From positions 6,138,001-6,202,000 of the forward strand of contig JAETXT010000004.1 in NCBI GenBank assembly GCA_019188255.1: DNA of 64,000 bases, given 5' to 3'. The stretch comes from Verticillium longisporum (Eukaryota; Ascomycota; Sordariomycetes; Glomerellales; Plectosphaerellaceae). The notes under the pieces are model-generated. The model had not been told where the DNA came from and did not search any database. It was given only the letters and a program-made list of their open reading frames with translations. This document shows positions 33,309 to 44,796 of the stretch, in pieces (position 1 is the first letter of the stretch; each line of letters begins with the position of its first letter). Both the position numbers and the translations under genes were made by a program.

Positions 33309-36300
33309 ATGTCCACCCCACCACCAGAAAAGCCTGTCGCGAGCGGCACCGCTTCCTCGCAAGGGGACTCGACGGAAATAGAAGCGCATTCACACACCAA
33401 CGAGAAGGCCGCTACCGACAAGAATGACCTCGAGAAAGCCGACAGCAAGGTTGCGACCCCGCCCAAGGCCGCTTCCCAAGAAGATCCCTTTAAGCACCTG
33501 CCTGATGACGAGGCAGCCGTGTTGAAGCGCCAGATCATCACCCCCGAAGTCAAGGCGGGCGTGGCGGCGCTCTACAGGTACTCCTCGACCAACGACATCA
33601 TCATCATTGTCATCTCTACCCTATGTGCCATTGCTGCAGGTGCCGCCCTGCCGCTCATGACTGTCATCTTCGGCAATCTGCAGAATGTTTTTCAGGACTA
33701 CTTCGTTCACCAGAGTATGTCCTATGACGACTTCACGGATGAGCTTGCCAAGCTAGTCTTGTACTTTGTTTATCTGGCCATCGGCGAATTCGTCGTCAGC
33801 TACATCTCGACCGTCGGCTTCATCTACACGGGTGAGCACATCAGTGCCCAGATTCGCATTCACTATCTTGAGAGCTGCATGCGCCAGAACATTGGTTTCT
33901 TCGACAACCTCGGCTCCGGAGAGGTCACAACGCGCATCACGGCCGACACGAACCTGATCCAGGACGGCATGTCCGAGAAGGTCTCGCTGACCATTGCCGC
34001 ACTCGCCACATTCATCGCTGCCTTCGTTATCGGCTTCATCTTCTACTGGAAGCTGACTCTTATCCTCTTCTCGACCGTCGTCGCCCTCGTCCTCGTCATG
34101 GGCAGTGGATCGACGTTCATCATGAAGTTCAACAAACAGTCCATTGACTCGTACGCCCAGGGTGGCAGCCTGGCCGACGAGGTCATCAGCTCTATCCGAA
34201 ATGCCATTGCGTTTGGCACCCAGGACCGCCTGGCCAAGCAGTACGAAGTTCATCTCGTCAAGGCCGAGTTTTTCGGCTTCAGAGTCAAGGGAGCCATCGG
34301 CTGCATGGTCGCAGGCATGATGTGCATTTTGTACCTCAACTACGGCTTGGCCTTCTGGATGGGAAGTACCTACATCCTGAGCGGCGAGGTAGACCTTCGA
34401 GCTGTCTTGATTATCATGATGTCGGTCATGATCGGTGCGTTCAATGTTGGCAACGTTGCACCCAATATCCAAGCATTCTCCACAGCTGTCGCTGCCGCCG
34501 CCAAGATTTACAACACCATCGACCGCGTGTCACCCCTGGATCCTTCTCTCGACACCGGCGACAAGCTCGAGAAGCTGGAGGGCACCATCACGCTTAAGGG
34601 CATCAAGCACATCTACCCCTCGCGGCCCGAGGTCGTCGTCATGCAGGATGTTTCCTTGACCATTCCCGCCGGCAAGACGACTGCCTTGGTCGGCGCCTCG
34701 GGTTCTGGTAAGAGTACGATCGTTGGACTTGTCGAGCGCTTCTACGATCCTGTCCAGGGATCCGTCTACCTGGACGGACATGATATCACCAAGCTCAACC
34801 TTAGATGGCTTCGCCAGCAGATGGCCCTTGTTAGCCAGGAACCAACGTTGTTCGGCACGACCATCTTCCACAACATTCGTCATGGCCTCATCGGTACCCA
34901 GCATGAGAACGAGTCTGAAGAAAAGTTGCGTGAGCTTGTCATCGGAGCTGCAAAGAAGGCCAATGCCCACGATTTCATCACTAGCCTTCCCGAGGGATAC
35001 GAGACAAATGTCGGCGAGCGCGGTTTCCTGTTGTCTGGCGGCCAGAAGCAGCGTATTGCCATCGCTCGTGCCATTGTCTCTGACCCCAAGAGTAAGTTGC
35101 TTCTTCCAGTCTGCACCCCTTTCGGAAGCCTCTCAGAACTGACAACATGATGTAGTCCTTCTCCTTGACGAAGCCACCTCGGCCCTCGACACCAAGTCGG
35201 AGGGCGTCGTACAAGCCGCCCTCGAGGTCGCCGCCGAAGGTCGCACCACGATTACCATTGCCCATCGTCTTTCAACAATCCGTGACGCTCACAACATTGT
35301 TGTCATGTCCGAAGGTCGCATTGTCGAGCAGGGAACTCACGACGAGCTTCTTGAACTGAACGCAGCCTACTACAACCTCGTCACCGCCCAGAACATTGCC
35401 GCCGTGAACGAGATGACCCCCGAGGAGGCGGCAGCCATCGACGAAAAGGATGAGCAGCTGATACACCAAGCCTCCCGATCCAAGGAAGGCTACGTTCATG
35501 ATCCGCAAGACGACACCAACCTCAACCGCACCACCACCACCAAGTCAGCTTCCAGTGTTGCTCTCCAGGGCAAGCAGCCCGAACCGGAGAAGAAGTACGG
35601 TCTCTGGACACTGATCAAGCTCATTGGCTCGTTCAATAAAAAGGAGTTGCACTTCATGCTGATTGGATTGATCTTCTCCATCATCTGTGGTGGTGGCAAC
35701 CCAACGACAGCCGTATTCTTTGCCAAGCAGATTGTCACGCTCATCGTGCCTGTGACAGATCAGAATCGCGATCAGATCAAGTCCGACTCGGACTTCTGGA
35801 GTCTCATGTATCTGATGCTTGCTCTGGTTCAGCTCCTCGCGTTTGCGACTCAAGGTATCCTGTTCGCCAAGTGCTCCGAGCGACTCGTCCACCGGGTCAG
35901 AGACCGCGCTTTCCGCACCATGCTGCGCCAGGATGTTGCCTTTTTTGACAAGGACGAGAACACGGCCGGCGCACTGACGTCTTTCTTGTCGACCGAGACC
36001 ACGCACGTGGCAGGACTGAGCGGTGTCACACTAGGTACCCTGCTCATGGTCACCACTACACTTGTTGCGGCGTTGGCGCTGTCTATTGCCATCGGCTGGA
36101 AACTCGCCCTCGTGTGCGCGGCAACGATTCCACTCCTGATCGGATGTGGCTTCTTCCGTTTCTGGATCCTCGCACACTTCCAACGCCGGTCCAAGGCTGC
36201 GTATTCCTCTTCAGCGAGCTTCGCTTCCGAGGCCATCTCGGCCATCCGCACCGTTGCGTCCCTCACCCGCGAGCAGGATGTCCTCGACATGTACAAGAAG

Positions 36301-37373
36301 TCGCTGGCCGAGCAGCAGCGACGCAGTCTGCGATCTGTCCTCAAGTCGAGCTCACTCTACGCTGGCTCCCAGTCTCTGACGTTCCTTGCTTTCGCCCTCG
36401 GTTTCTGGTACGGTGGCACACTCATTGCCAGCCGCGAGTACAATATGTTCCAGTTCTTCGTCTGCTTTTCCGCCATCATCTTCGGTGCGCAGTCGGCTGG
36501 TTCCATCTTCTCTTTGCGCCCGACATGGGCAAGGCGCATCAGGCGGCGGGCGAGCTGAAGACACTCTCTGACCGCAAGCCGACCATCGACACTTGGTCCA
36601 CGGAAGGCGAGTCGCTCGAGTCGGTCGACGGCACGCTCGAGTTCCGCGATGTGCACTTCCGCTACCCGACGAGGCCGGAGCAGCCCGTGCTGCGCGGTCT
36701 GAACCTTACCGTACGCCCTGGCCAATACATCGCGCTCGTTGGCGCCTCGGGCTGCGGCAAGTCGACGACGATTGCGCTTCTCGAGCGGTTCTATGACCCG
36801 CTGGCAGGCGGCATTTACATTGACGGCAAGGAGATTAGCACGCTCAACGTGAACAACTACCGGTCCTTCATCGCGCTCGTCAGTCAAGAGCCTACACTGT
36901 ACCAGGGCTCAATTCGCGAGAACATCCTGCTCGGCACTCCCCACGAGGCCACGGATGAGGCCATTGAGTTTGCATGCCGTGAGGCCAACATCTACGACTT
37001 CATCGTGTCTTTGCCCGACGGCTTCAACACAGTCGTCGGCAGCAAGGGTGCCCTCCTGTCGGGTGGACAGAAGCAGCGCATTGCCATTGCACGTGCGTTG
37101 ATCCGAGACCCGAAGATCCTTCTGCTGGACGAGGCGACGTCCGCGTTGGACTCGGAGTCGGAGCACGTTGTGCAGGCAGCCCTTGACAAGGCGGCCAAGG
37201 GACGGACGACGATTGCCGTCGCGCACAGGCTGAGCACTATCCAAAAGGCGGATGTGATCTATGTATTCGATCAGGGACGGATCGTAGAGCAGGGTACACA
37301 CACGGAGCTCATGCGGGCGAACGGCCGGTACGCCGAGCTGGTCAACCTGCAGAGCCTGGAGAAGCATGCATAA
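33309..37373 (+). CDS. Full-size ABCB-type multidrug transporter; one-base frame break
   Basis: An ATP-driven exporter with the arrangement (six TM helices + nucleotide-binding domain) twice, as in P-glycoprotein-like fungal MDR pumps and leptomycin resistance proteins. Exons 33309-35091 and 35156-37373 (64-nt intron, GTAAGT donor) would give about 1333 aa. NBD1 has Walker [10 protein letters not shown] near residue 463, signature LSGGQKQR and Walker [13 protein letters not shown], which is created by the splice. NBD2 has GASGCGKST near 1124, LSGGQKQR and [12 protein letters not shown]; both have the H-loop (AHRLST or equivalent). The acidic N-terminal 80 residues are cytosolic. The frame breaks at the T3 run 36513-36515: upstream reads SAGSIFS, downstream reads [15 protein letters not shown] in another frame. 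One additional T joins them. All catalytic motifs are intact, so a run-length error is likelier than decay. Substrate is unknown. Confidence 0.9.
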
Positions 37374-38461
37374 AAGTGTAGAGGGGCGGGAGAGGCATCT
37401 TTTTTTTTTCTTGATATCCGGCCTCTGGAGGTCATATTCGGGACTCCACGGGTAGGAGGTTTCCATCATGCATGCGGCGTTGGATGGCATATTTTGTGTC
37501 GATGCTTTGAGCATTATAGCGTAGTGTAATCGGCTGCGGCCGGGGAGGATGCACACCACTCTCGTCCTTTCTGTTACCATACGCCCAAGGGGCGATGAAG
37601 AACTCCAAATTTTTTCTCTCTTCTAGATGCTTTCCGGCGAGTGATATTCCGAACTCTCGGGGAAAGCGTACAGTCATCGTGATGCGTTGCCGTGCAGGAC
37701 ACGTCTCCCCGGATGAGGCCGCAGGCTCTGGACATGAAGTTTCTTGGCGTCAGTGATGCGAACGGCTTTGTTTGACACGTGCGCGAACAGAAGAAGAAGT
37801 ACGTAGAGCAAGGCATTCGAGACATGCATTTTCGCCCCAGTGCAACGCGGAGCAACCTCCTCTCATCACCGCGACGGCGCGAGGCCCTGCGGGCAGCACC
37901 GCGGGTACGCCAACACATCACGAGACGGAAAGCGATGCTGTGTTTTCTTGGGTCTCCTTTCCTCCTTGCTTTGCGGCGGCCAAGTGGTGGTGGAGAACGC
38001 CCGTGCGGCTTGGGGCAATGCAGGACGAGTGAGCCTCGTGGCGAGATTACCTTTGGGGTAGGCTGCCAGCGATACCACGCAGCGGCGGGACGGACGCAGG
38101 GAGGAGAACAAGGTGAAACATGCAAGGGGGATGCGCGCGCGGGGACGACGGCGGATCCGCTAGAAAGGGAGTGTGTGTGTGTGTGAGGGGGATGTTGACG
38201 GTGCCGGGGCGGGATCGGAGGTTTCTGTTGAGGTTCGGTGGTCGAGGTCCGGTTGCACGGCGCTGCATCGCTGTTGTATACGCTGGAGTGTTGTATAAGC
38301 TAGAGAGGTACGGTGTGTGAAGAGATTGGTACTTGGCTTTTGTTGGAGCTGTCAATGAGGCATGGAGGCGGTCGATGGCAGAAAAGAAGAGGGGTAAAAA
38401 GAAGAAACTCGAACGAGGCCAGAGAGAAATGGCAAAACGAAATGATCCGAAGAACATGAGC
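37374..38461. other. Spacer between the ABC transporter and tRNA-Phe
   Basis: 3' flank of the transporter with a T-run (about 37399-37409) and a (GT)n tract at 38171-38185. Frames are short and arginine-rich and not supported as genes. Confidence 0.5.
38171..38185. repeat. (GT)n microsatellite
   Basis: Seven GT units in intergenic DNA. Confidence 0.8.
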
Positions 38462-38551
38462 TGGGGTGAGCCGGGATCGAACCAGCGACCTTTAGATTGA
38501 CTTCCTGAAGTTGACTTCAGTCTAACGCGCTCCCAACTGCGCCATCCCCCC
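38462..38551 (-). tRNA. tRNA-Phe (anticodon GAA) with 17-nt intron
   Basis: On the minus strand the gene folds into a cloverleaf. The D arm is GCGC-AGTTGGGA-GCGC. The anticodon stem is TTAGA/TCTAA with loop CTGAAG...A, giving anticodon GAA. The variable loop is AGGTC, the T arm is GCTGG-TTCGATC-CCGGC and the discriminator is A, as expected for phenylalanine. A 17-nt intron (38498-38514) sits at the canonical place, one base 3' of the anticodon. Mature length is 73 nt before CCA addition. Internal A box (TGGCGCAGTTGG) and B box (GGTTCGATCCC) are present. The acceptor stem GGGGGGA/TCACCCC has one G-A mismatch at the fifth pair, next to a G6 run, which could be real or a base error. A T-rich stretch follows as the likely polymerase III terminator. 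Confidence 0.9.
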
Positions 38552-39344
38552 TGGTGATTGGGAAAATGGCGTACACCTGGATTCATACCCTAGAATTTGT
38601 GGACTTTCCTGGTTTAGGTATTAGGCCCAAGCAAGAAATTGCTGTGCCGAGAACGTTACTTCCTACTCCTTCGCAAGGCCTATAGTCGTCAGATACCACC
38701 CAGCTGATTCCTGCAGTTGTCCATTGATTCATCCAATGCCATGCCTCGCAAAGCAAGCAAGACGCATGCCGAGTAAGCGACGGTCACGTCCTCCATGGGG
38801 CGGACAAGCCGACAATTTGCATGACTGCTGCGCCCCGAGACGTGGGCCCGAGGCAAGCGACCTAAAAGTACCGGGCAAAAAACATGGGGAAAAGGGGGTT
38901 CGCTGGGAGGGCCGCCTCTACGCTCCCAGAATAACTCATTTCAATCATGAGAAACCCACTCCGAAAATTCATGCCCGATCATCACTTCTACTCTGGGATC
39001 GCGGCCGATGCCAGGGCCCTGTGAACACGAACGGCAGAACTCTTCGATGAATGCGACTGGCCGGATCGAGGGCTCGGGGACCGTGTCCCCTCCCGGCACA
39101 CGAAGATGCCAAGAGGCCTATACGGGTTCTCCGAGCCCTCGAGATGGGACTTCAACGAGCGCAGAGAATGAAGCCCTACAGGGCTCGTCATCGAGCATGT
39201 CCTTCTCTATAAGAAGCCGGAGGAGAGCGTCTTGGTGTAGAACATGTCTTTGACTCGACCACGCCTCACCTCCCACTCTCAACGTTGATCTGCTCGCGAC
39301 TCTCTTTCCAAGGTCCCTCGTATAGCGCTAGCAGCTTCGCCAAG
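38552..39344. other. Spacer upstream of the tyrosinase gene
   Basis: About 0.8 kb without a supported gene. A TATAAG element is present about 130 nt before the tyrosinase start. Confidence 0.55.
39208..39213 (+). promoter_or_regulatory. Candidate TATA box of the tyrosinase gene
   Basis: TATAAG lies 132 nt before the ATG at 39345, in a plausible position for an inducible secreted-enzyme gene. Supported by motif and spacing only. Confidence 0.45.
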
Positions 39345-40499
39345 ATGCTCTCCCGATCGATCGTCACTCTTCTCTCCCTGGCGGCAGCCGCCTCGGCGAG
39401 CGTCATTCCTCGCGCCAACAGCACCTGCGCGGATCCCGTCGTCCGCAAAGAGTGGCGCGAGCTCACCGGCGCCGAAAAGGCCGAGTACCTCCGCGCCGCC
39501 GTCTGCCTCCGCAACCTCCCCAAGGCCAAGTACGAGTTTGTCGACGCCGTGACGACGCGCATGGACGACCTCGTCTACACCCACTTCAGCCTCAACGCGG
39601 AGATCCACTTTGTGGCCAACTTTCTCCCGTGGCACCGCTGGTACGTGCAGCTGCACGAGGACCTGCTGCGCACCGAGTGCGGCTTCGCGGGCGCGCAGCC
39701 ATACTGGGACTGGAGCATCGACGGCGACGCCGTGAATACGCCCAACTCGCCCGTCTTTGACGCCGAGACGGGCTTTGGCGGCAACGGCGTGCGCACGGGG
39801 AGCACCGAGCCCGGCTTCGAGCGCTGCGTCGTCGACGGGCCCTTTGCCCACACGAACCTGACCCTCGCCATGGGCTGGCCCAACATGAACGACCAAGGCG
39901 ACCGGCTGCACTGCTTCACGCGCGAGTTCAACAATGCCTCGGGCAACGATGAGAACGGCGAGATCATCATTGGCGACATGCAGGCTGCTGCCTACAACTC
40001 CAAAGTCATGAACACCATCTATGGCTTTGACAATTACGCCGCCATGAGCAACATGCTCGAGGGGCTGCCGCACGCGCAGAGTACGTTCTTCTTCGTCAAC
40101 CGCCTTGTCCTCTTTTCTGCTGATGCTGACTTGGCACGCAGTCCACAGCATCATCTTTGGTGACATGGGTCCCGCGACCTCGCCCAACGAGCCCCTCTTC
40201 TTCCTGCACCACGCCAACGTCGACCGTGCCTGGGCCAAGGTACGTTCTCCCACCCCCCTGACTGTTCTCCTCGTCTTTGCTTGCCACGGTGCAGATGCTG
40301 ACGTCCGCTGTAGTGGCAGGGCCGCAACGCCACGCGTCTGGCGGATTACACCGGCTTCAACGACGCCAACAGGGTCATCTCGGCCTCTTTGGACGACAGG
40401 ATGCCGGTCATGCGGCTTGCCGACGAGGAGCCCATTGTGCGCGACTTTATGGATACCCAGGCCGGGCCCCTGTGCTACACGTACTCGGAATCGACGTAA
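39345..40499 (+). CDS. Secreted tyrosinase (type-3 copper oxidase)
   Basis: Tyrosinases hydroxylate monophenols and oxidise catechols with a dinuclear copper centre; fungal secreted forms act in pigment formation or phenol detoxification. Three exons, 39345-40080, 40142-40239 and 40314-40499 (introns 61 and 74 nt), give 339 aa. The signal peptide is about MLSRSIVTLLSLAAAASASV. Copper A ligands appear as H80, H88 and H97 in VYTHFSLNAEIHFVANFLPW plus HRWY. Copper B ligands are H243 and H247 (HAQIH) and H269 in FFLHHANVDRAW. The second exon, with LHHANVD, is required for copper B. The protein ends about 40 residues after the core and lacks the long C-terminal shielding domain of classical latent tyrosinases. 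This short architecture is common in fungal secreted forms. Several N-glycosylation sites (NST, NLT, NAS, NAT) are visible. Confidence 0.93.
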
Positions 40500-42332
40500 T
40501 CTCTCGTGGAAGAGGCTCCCGAGTTTGGTGGACGCGATGTGACGGTGAGACGATGGATGATGTATACCCATGACTAGGTAGCTGTTGTAATAACTGTTGA
40601 AACATCCACAAAGGAGGCTGATGATAGAGTTGCCCCTGATGGCATGGCGGGGTGGATCTCTGCCTTGATTTTCGACGGCTTCCTCCACGATAGAGTTTTC
40701 ATTTTACGAGGGCTGGCATTTTTTGACAGGTCTCACAGACCTGGTGCACCCATCCAAGCAACTTGCATACTGTACCCATTTCCCCCGCTTTCATGAACGG
40801 CCGCCGTGTCCCTGTCTCGTGGACCAGTGATCGTTCGCCGATGAAGCGCAATGTCCCGAGCCTTCACATGTCCTCGTAGGCGCATGTTCTGACAGGAACG
40901 AACGCCCAAGACATGCTGCCAAAGCAAGCTGATAGGTCTGAAGGATGGATGGCCTTATTAGCCAGATCCTCGAGCTGAACAGCAGGCACGCGGGGCCAAG
41001 AACGGCCGCTTGCATTGTGAGATTGTTCCTCGAGATGATTCGAAGGGAAGGGCTTGGGCTTGGCAGCCGCTGCGGCACGACGGGCGCCAGTCTACACAGG
41101 AAGACGCAGCATCCCCACCAGATGATATGATATGATGGTAAGCGCGCGCCGTGGCCCATGGGAAGCAAAGATCGAAGCAGCGGCTGGCAGGCCACATGAC
41201 TAGACTCCTTTGACGGAGATGGCCATTGGGTATCGGGGCTGCGCAGGGCCGCGGCAGCGCTGATGGGGACACCTCGGATGATGGTGGTCGTTTCCCGACA
41301 CACGAATCACGATTGGGTTGGAGCTCTGGCGGGCTCCCTCGCGTCAGTTCTTCGGAGAAATAATCATAGATCGGCTACTGAGACAAATTAACATCGAGTG
41401 GGCTTGACCACAGTGAGCACGGTCTGGACCAGTCGAACGCTGGCCGTTGGACCAGGTCAGGAACAAAGAATTGAGTTGGCGCCAAGTTTTGTGTGGTCGT
41501 AACTGGTGGTGCCGATCCGGGAGGCTCCAGCGTGTGTGCCTGGCTAGCAGAGAGTAGTCTCGTCCACAAGTGGGAAGCAGTACGACGCGAGATCCACGTG
41601 TCATCGGTCGAGGACATTTTTGTTTTTGGTCAGTGGTTGGCTCACGAGGATCGCGCCGGCGGCAGGCTCTGCTGCGGTTGATGGTTCGGTTGGATCCTCT
41701 TGCGTGTGCCTTCATCTTGGGTGAATGGAGGCTAAAGATGGAACGAGAGCAGGTTGGATAGGTAGGATCGAGTTGGGTGGCACAAATTTTTTGGGGGGTG
41801 GCTGCCAATCGCCAGCATTTCACAGTCTTCTTTGACATGTCCTTCTTGGCCCTGTGCTCTCTTCTCGTTCTGTCATTTGACATGGTTCGTGGCTGCATCG
41901 AAAGGATCGTGGAATGACTGGACACAATCTTTGGCGGCGGCGGCGGCGGCGAAGGATGCTGGCATGCGGCCCTACTGATGTATGTTTTCTATAATGTGTC
42001 CAGATCGAGCTCGTGATGGGTGTCAAACCCTGAACACGATGAACAAAGTTCAATCTCCATGCAGCGGGAAGGGAAGGGAAGGGGGACGGGATGGAAACAC
42101 CAGGAAGGTACGACGGCATTGCATTAGTGGTTTGTGTATTTTCCCATTGGCCCTCGCAGCGGCCCCTCTCCTCAGCTCCGGGGGGTAGGTGCTGGAAGCA
42201 GGTGCTGTAGGCTGTAGGTTACCTACTGGGTAGGTAGCCATACCCATCTACCATGTACTTGTAGGTGCCTAGCAGGTGTGACCCACCCTTCACCTACGCC
42301 CGCCTACGCCCCGCCTGCGCCCACGCGCCTGT
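40500..42332. other. Intergenic region
   Basis: About 1.8 kb after the tyrosinase gene. It holds a GGC trinucleotide run (41935-41950), a GGGAA-rich purine tract (42063-42088) and a GGTAGG cluster at 42213-42240. No reading frame matches a known family. Confidence 0.5.
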
Positions 42333-42917
42333 CTAATTTCCCCCTCTTCCCACATCTTCCTTCATGCTTCCACCACCATGCCCCAATTGAGCCTCGAATC
42401 CATCATCGCCTGCGACCAGCCCGTCCGGATCAGGCACACTATCCTCGTTCATCGTCCCATCGAGGCCTCGCTTCGCCTTTTTCTCTTTCGCCGTCATGGT
42501 CATGGCATCCATCTTCGGATCATTGTCGCGGTACCAGGCGCGGTCGGAACGCACGGCGACGGGGATGTGGGCATTGAGCACGAACAAACACGAAGGAACA
42601 GGCACAACGACCGTGAGCCTCCCTGCCCCCCTTGCTCTCCCCCGGGTAGTGGCACGTCCCTGTTTCCTCGTCCCAAGCTCAGGAGTTCGTTCCAAGCTGC
42701 CAAAAGAGAATACGATGTCCCTGATGAGGTCCACCGACACTACCTGACTTCGCCTGACTACTGCTTCCTGCCTGGGTGCACCACCGCCGGCACCAGCACA
42801 CTCTTCACAACGCTCACCTGAAGGGCCATCCATGGTCATACCCACTTGTCCGGCTGGCTTCAGGGCAACCTGATCGACCACCCCCAATGCTACCAGGACC
42901 AGGACCCAGCGAGCCAT
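42333..42917 (-). CDS. Possible small membrane-anchored protein, unknown; splicing uncertain
   Basis: Uninterrupted minus-strand frame of up to 195 codons starting at 42917. It begins with a hydrophobic segment (MARWVLVLVALGVVDQVAL) and ends in a polar region with VRSDRAWYRDNDPKMDAMTM and a lysine-rich AKEKKAKR stretch. The first and last thirds look like protein; the middle (about 42610-42760) has poorer composition and could be intronic. A good GTGAGC donor follows the codons for MDGPSG, but I cannot find an unambiguous acceptor. I do not recognise the family. The opposite strand is also open over part of this interval. Treat as a candidate only. Confidence 0.3.
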   Translation of the reverse strand: MARWVLVLVALGVVDQVALKPAGQVGMTMDGPSGERCEECAGAGGGAPRQEAVVRRSQVVSVDLIRDIVFSFGSLERTPELGTRKQGRATTRGRARGAGRLTVVVPVPSCLFVLNAHIPVAVRSDRAWYRDNDPKMDAMTMTAKEKKAKRGLDGTMNEDSVPDPDGLVAGDDGFEAQLGHGGGSMKEDVGRGGN

Positions 42918-44796
42918 CGTCCGGTGCACGTCCTCCGCTGGCTCAATGCCAGGCAGCCAGGCACGCTTTCACCTCTTGTTCACATGCGGTGCAGGCATGC
43001 CAGAGACGCACAATGATCAATGGCGAATTCTACGGGCGAATCATCAAACCACCGGCGGTCCAACCCAGAATCAGTTTTCTGCTGCATTGTACTGCACCGG
43101 CAAAGCCACGCGCCAATCTGATTCTCTGCGCGAATCAAGAGCCATACAAGTACCCGCCAGCATGAACCAGCAGATCCAACTGGATCACCCTAATGCGGGA
43201 CGTCATCTGGACCATCTCCCGCCGATACCCAGACTACCGGTCATGCCCAAGTCGACCTATCCCGGTCCGCTGCCCTCCTGTCGCTGGTCTAGACCCTCCC
43301 AATATTGGTTCCTTAGCCTGCTGCTTTCGCCCCGCGTACTCGACCACTTACGTACCACCACCAGACGCCCCAGAGGCGCATCCGTCTGCATGAGCAATCA
43401 ATCTCCAGCTGGATGACTTGCTGACTGCCTTTGCGCTTGTGCAAACCAACTGCCCAACTGGGCGCCTCCATGCAGCCGCCACCCCAATTTGGCAGACATT
43501 CGGGCCTTGCTTTGTGTACCCTCAGCCCCTGCCAGCATAGAGTAGCCGGCCAAAAGACTTTGAAGAGACCACTTGGAATTTCTTGCACAAAAGTTCATCG
43601 AAAAGGAGGCTCGCGAACCACCACCACCCTTCTCCCCCCCCCTCGCCTTCACCAAACGCTGCCATGTCCAATGTTCCGTGCTCAGCGTTCGATCGACCGG
43701 AATCAAGCCCCCAAAACCTGCTAGCACATCTCGGCTCTGGACCCCTTTCGCCAACACCACGCCGGAATCGCGTGCCACCGCGTGGCTTGTCAAATCGCTC
43801 GCGCCTGGGAACCCCTGGTACCTGGCAGGGATCCCTAGTTCGCAACGAGTCTGCAGAATCCACCGTGTAGAGTTGGCCCCACCTCAAGCCAGGCCCGCCC
43901 ACTCGCCAGGCCTCGTCCGGCTCTACCATGTACATGGTATGTCCAAGCACTTTTCCTGACCCCTTCACGGCACGACGCTCACACCCAAGCAGGGCCCCTG
44001 GTCCCCATTGCCCACCATCCTGGATGCTACCACGCCGCCGACTGCGCCTGTTCACCCGCCTGCTCGCTTTGGCCAAGCCAATATTGCTGCCCCCCGTCGC
44101 TGCCGCAGAGACCACCGTTCTCTCTTCATAACCAAGTTGTGCCCCCCCCCCGGCCACCTGTTCCTTTCTCACGTCAAAGAGCCTCAGAGGTTTCTTCACT
44201 TGCCTTTGCCTACCGAATGCAGCTTCGCCCAGGTCTCTGCAACGCCGACAATCCAATTCGAAGGCTAGGATCAAGAGCGAACATTTCGCAGTTCGCTCTG
44301 CCGACAGAAACGACGCGTTCCGAGCACCAGTCACCACTCACTCGCTTGTTGGTCTGGTTCGGTTCGGCTCTCTCGATCCTGTCTCACTCGCCAACCCACT
44401 TGGGACTCGATCGACATTCCTCCACCGACGTCACCTGGTTATTCACCCGCAAGCTCGTCAAAACCGACTTGCCATTGATTTCTGGTCGACAACGCGCCTC
44501 ACGACCGACTTCTTCTTGACTGAGAGAAGTCAGCGAGGGGTTCCTTCTGGTCACAAGAGCACGCATGCAGAGTCGCCACGCATCTGGGGGCTGTAAATCC
44601 ACCAACCTCTCGTGCAGGCCGATCAACCAACTTCAACAAGAACCACCGACGATCTTGGTGGGGTCGGTCCAAGAAGGTCACGGAGTCACTCAACCCCTCC
44701 GAGGCAACAGGCCTGGGACCTGACTCTTCCCTTCTTGATGGATGATATGCTCTTGGTGTCTCCACCACACATCGTCTAAGCATTCCATCACTAGCC
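42918..44796. other. Intergenic region and leader of the DUF7729-type gene
   Basis: About 1.9 kb with several overlapping short frames. The last 1.2 kb is pyrimidine-rich on the plus strand, which suggests a long 5' leader of the gene at 44797. A short plus frame near 43663 (SSPQNLLAHLGSGPLSP) looks protein-like but ends without a plausible continuation. Confidence 0.45.

Noticed and set aside
33753..34472. Antisense frame within the ABC transporter
   Set aside because: GC-rich codon shadow; the plus strand carries all ABC motifs.
39279..40688. 469-codon open frame antisense to the tyrosinase gene
   Set aside because: Spans exons and both introns of a well-supported tyrosinase gene; protein is low-complexity without motifs.
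43522..44337. 271-codon minus frame near the DUF7729 gene
   Set aside because: Arg/Gly-rich, no domain, overlaps a pyrimidine-rich leader on the plus strand.
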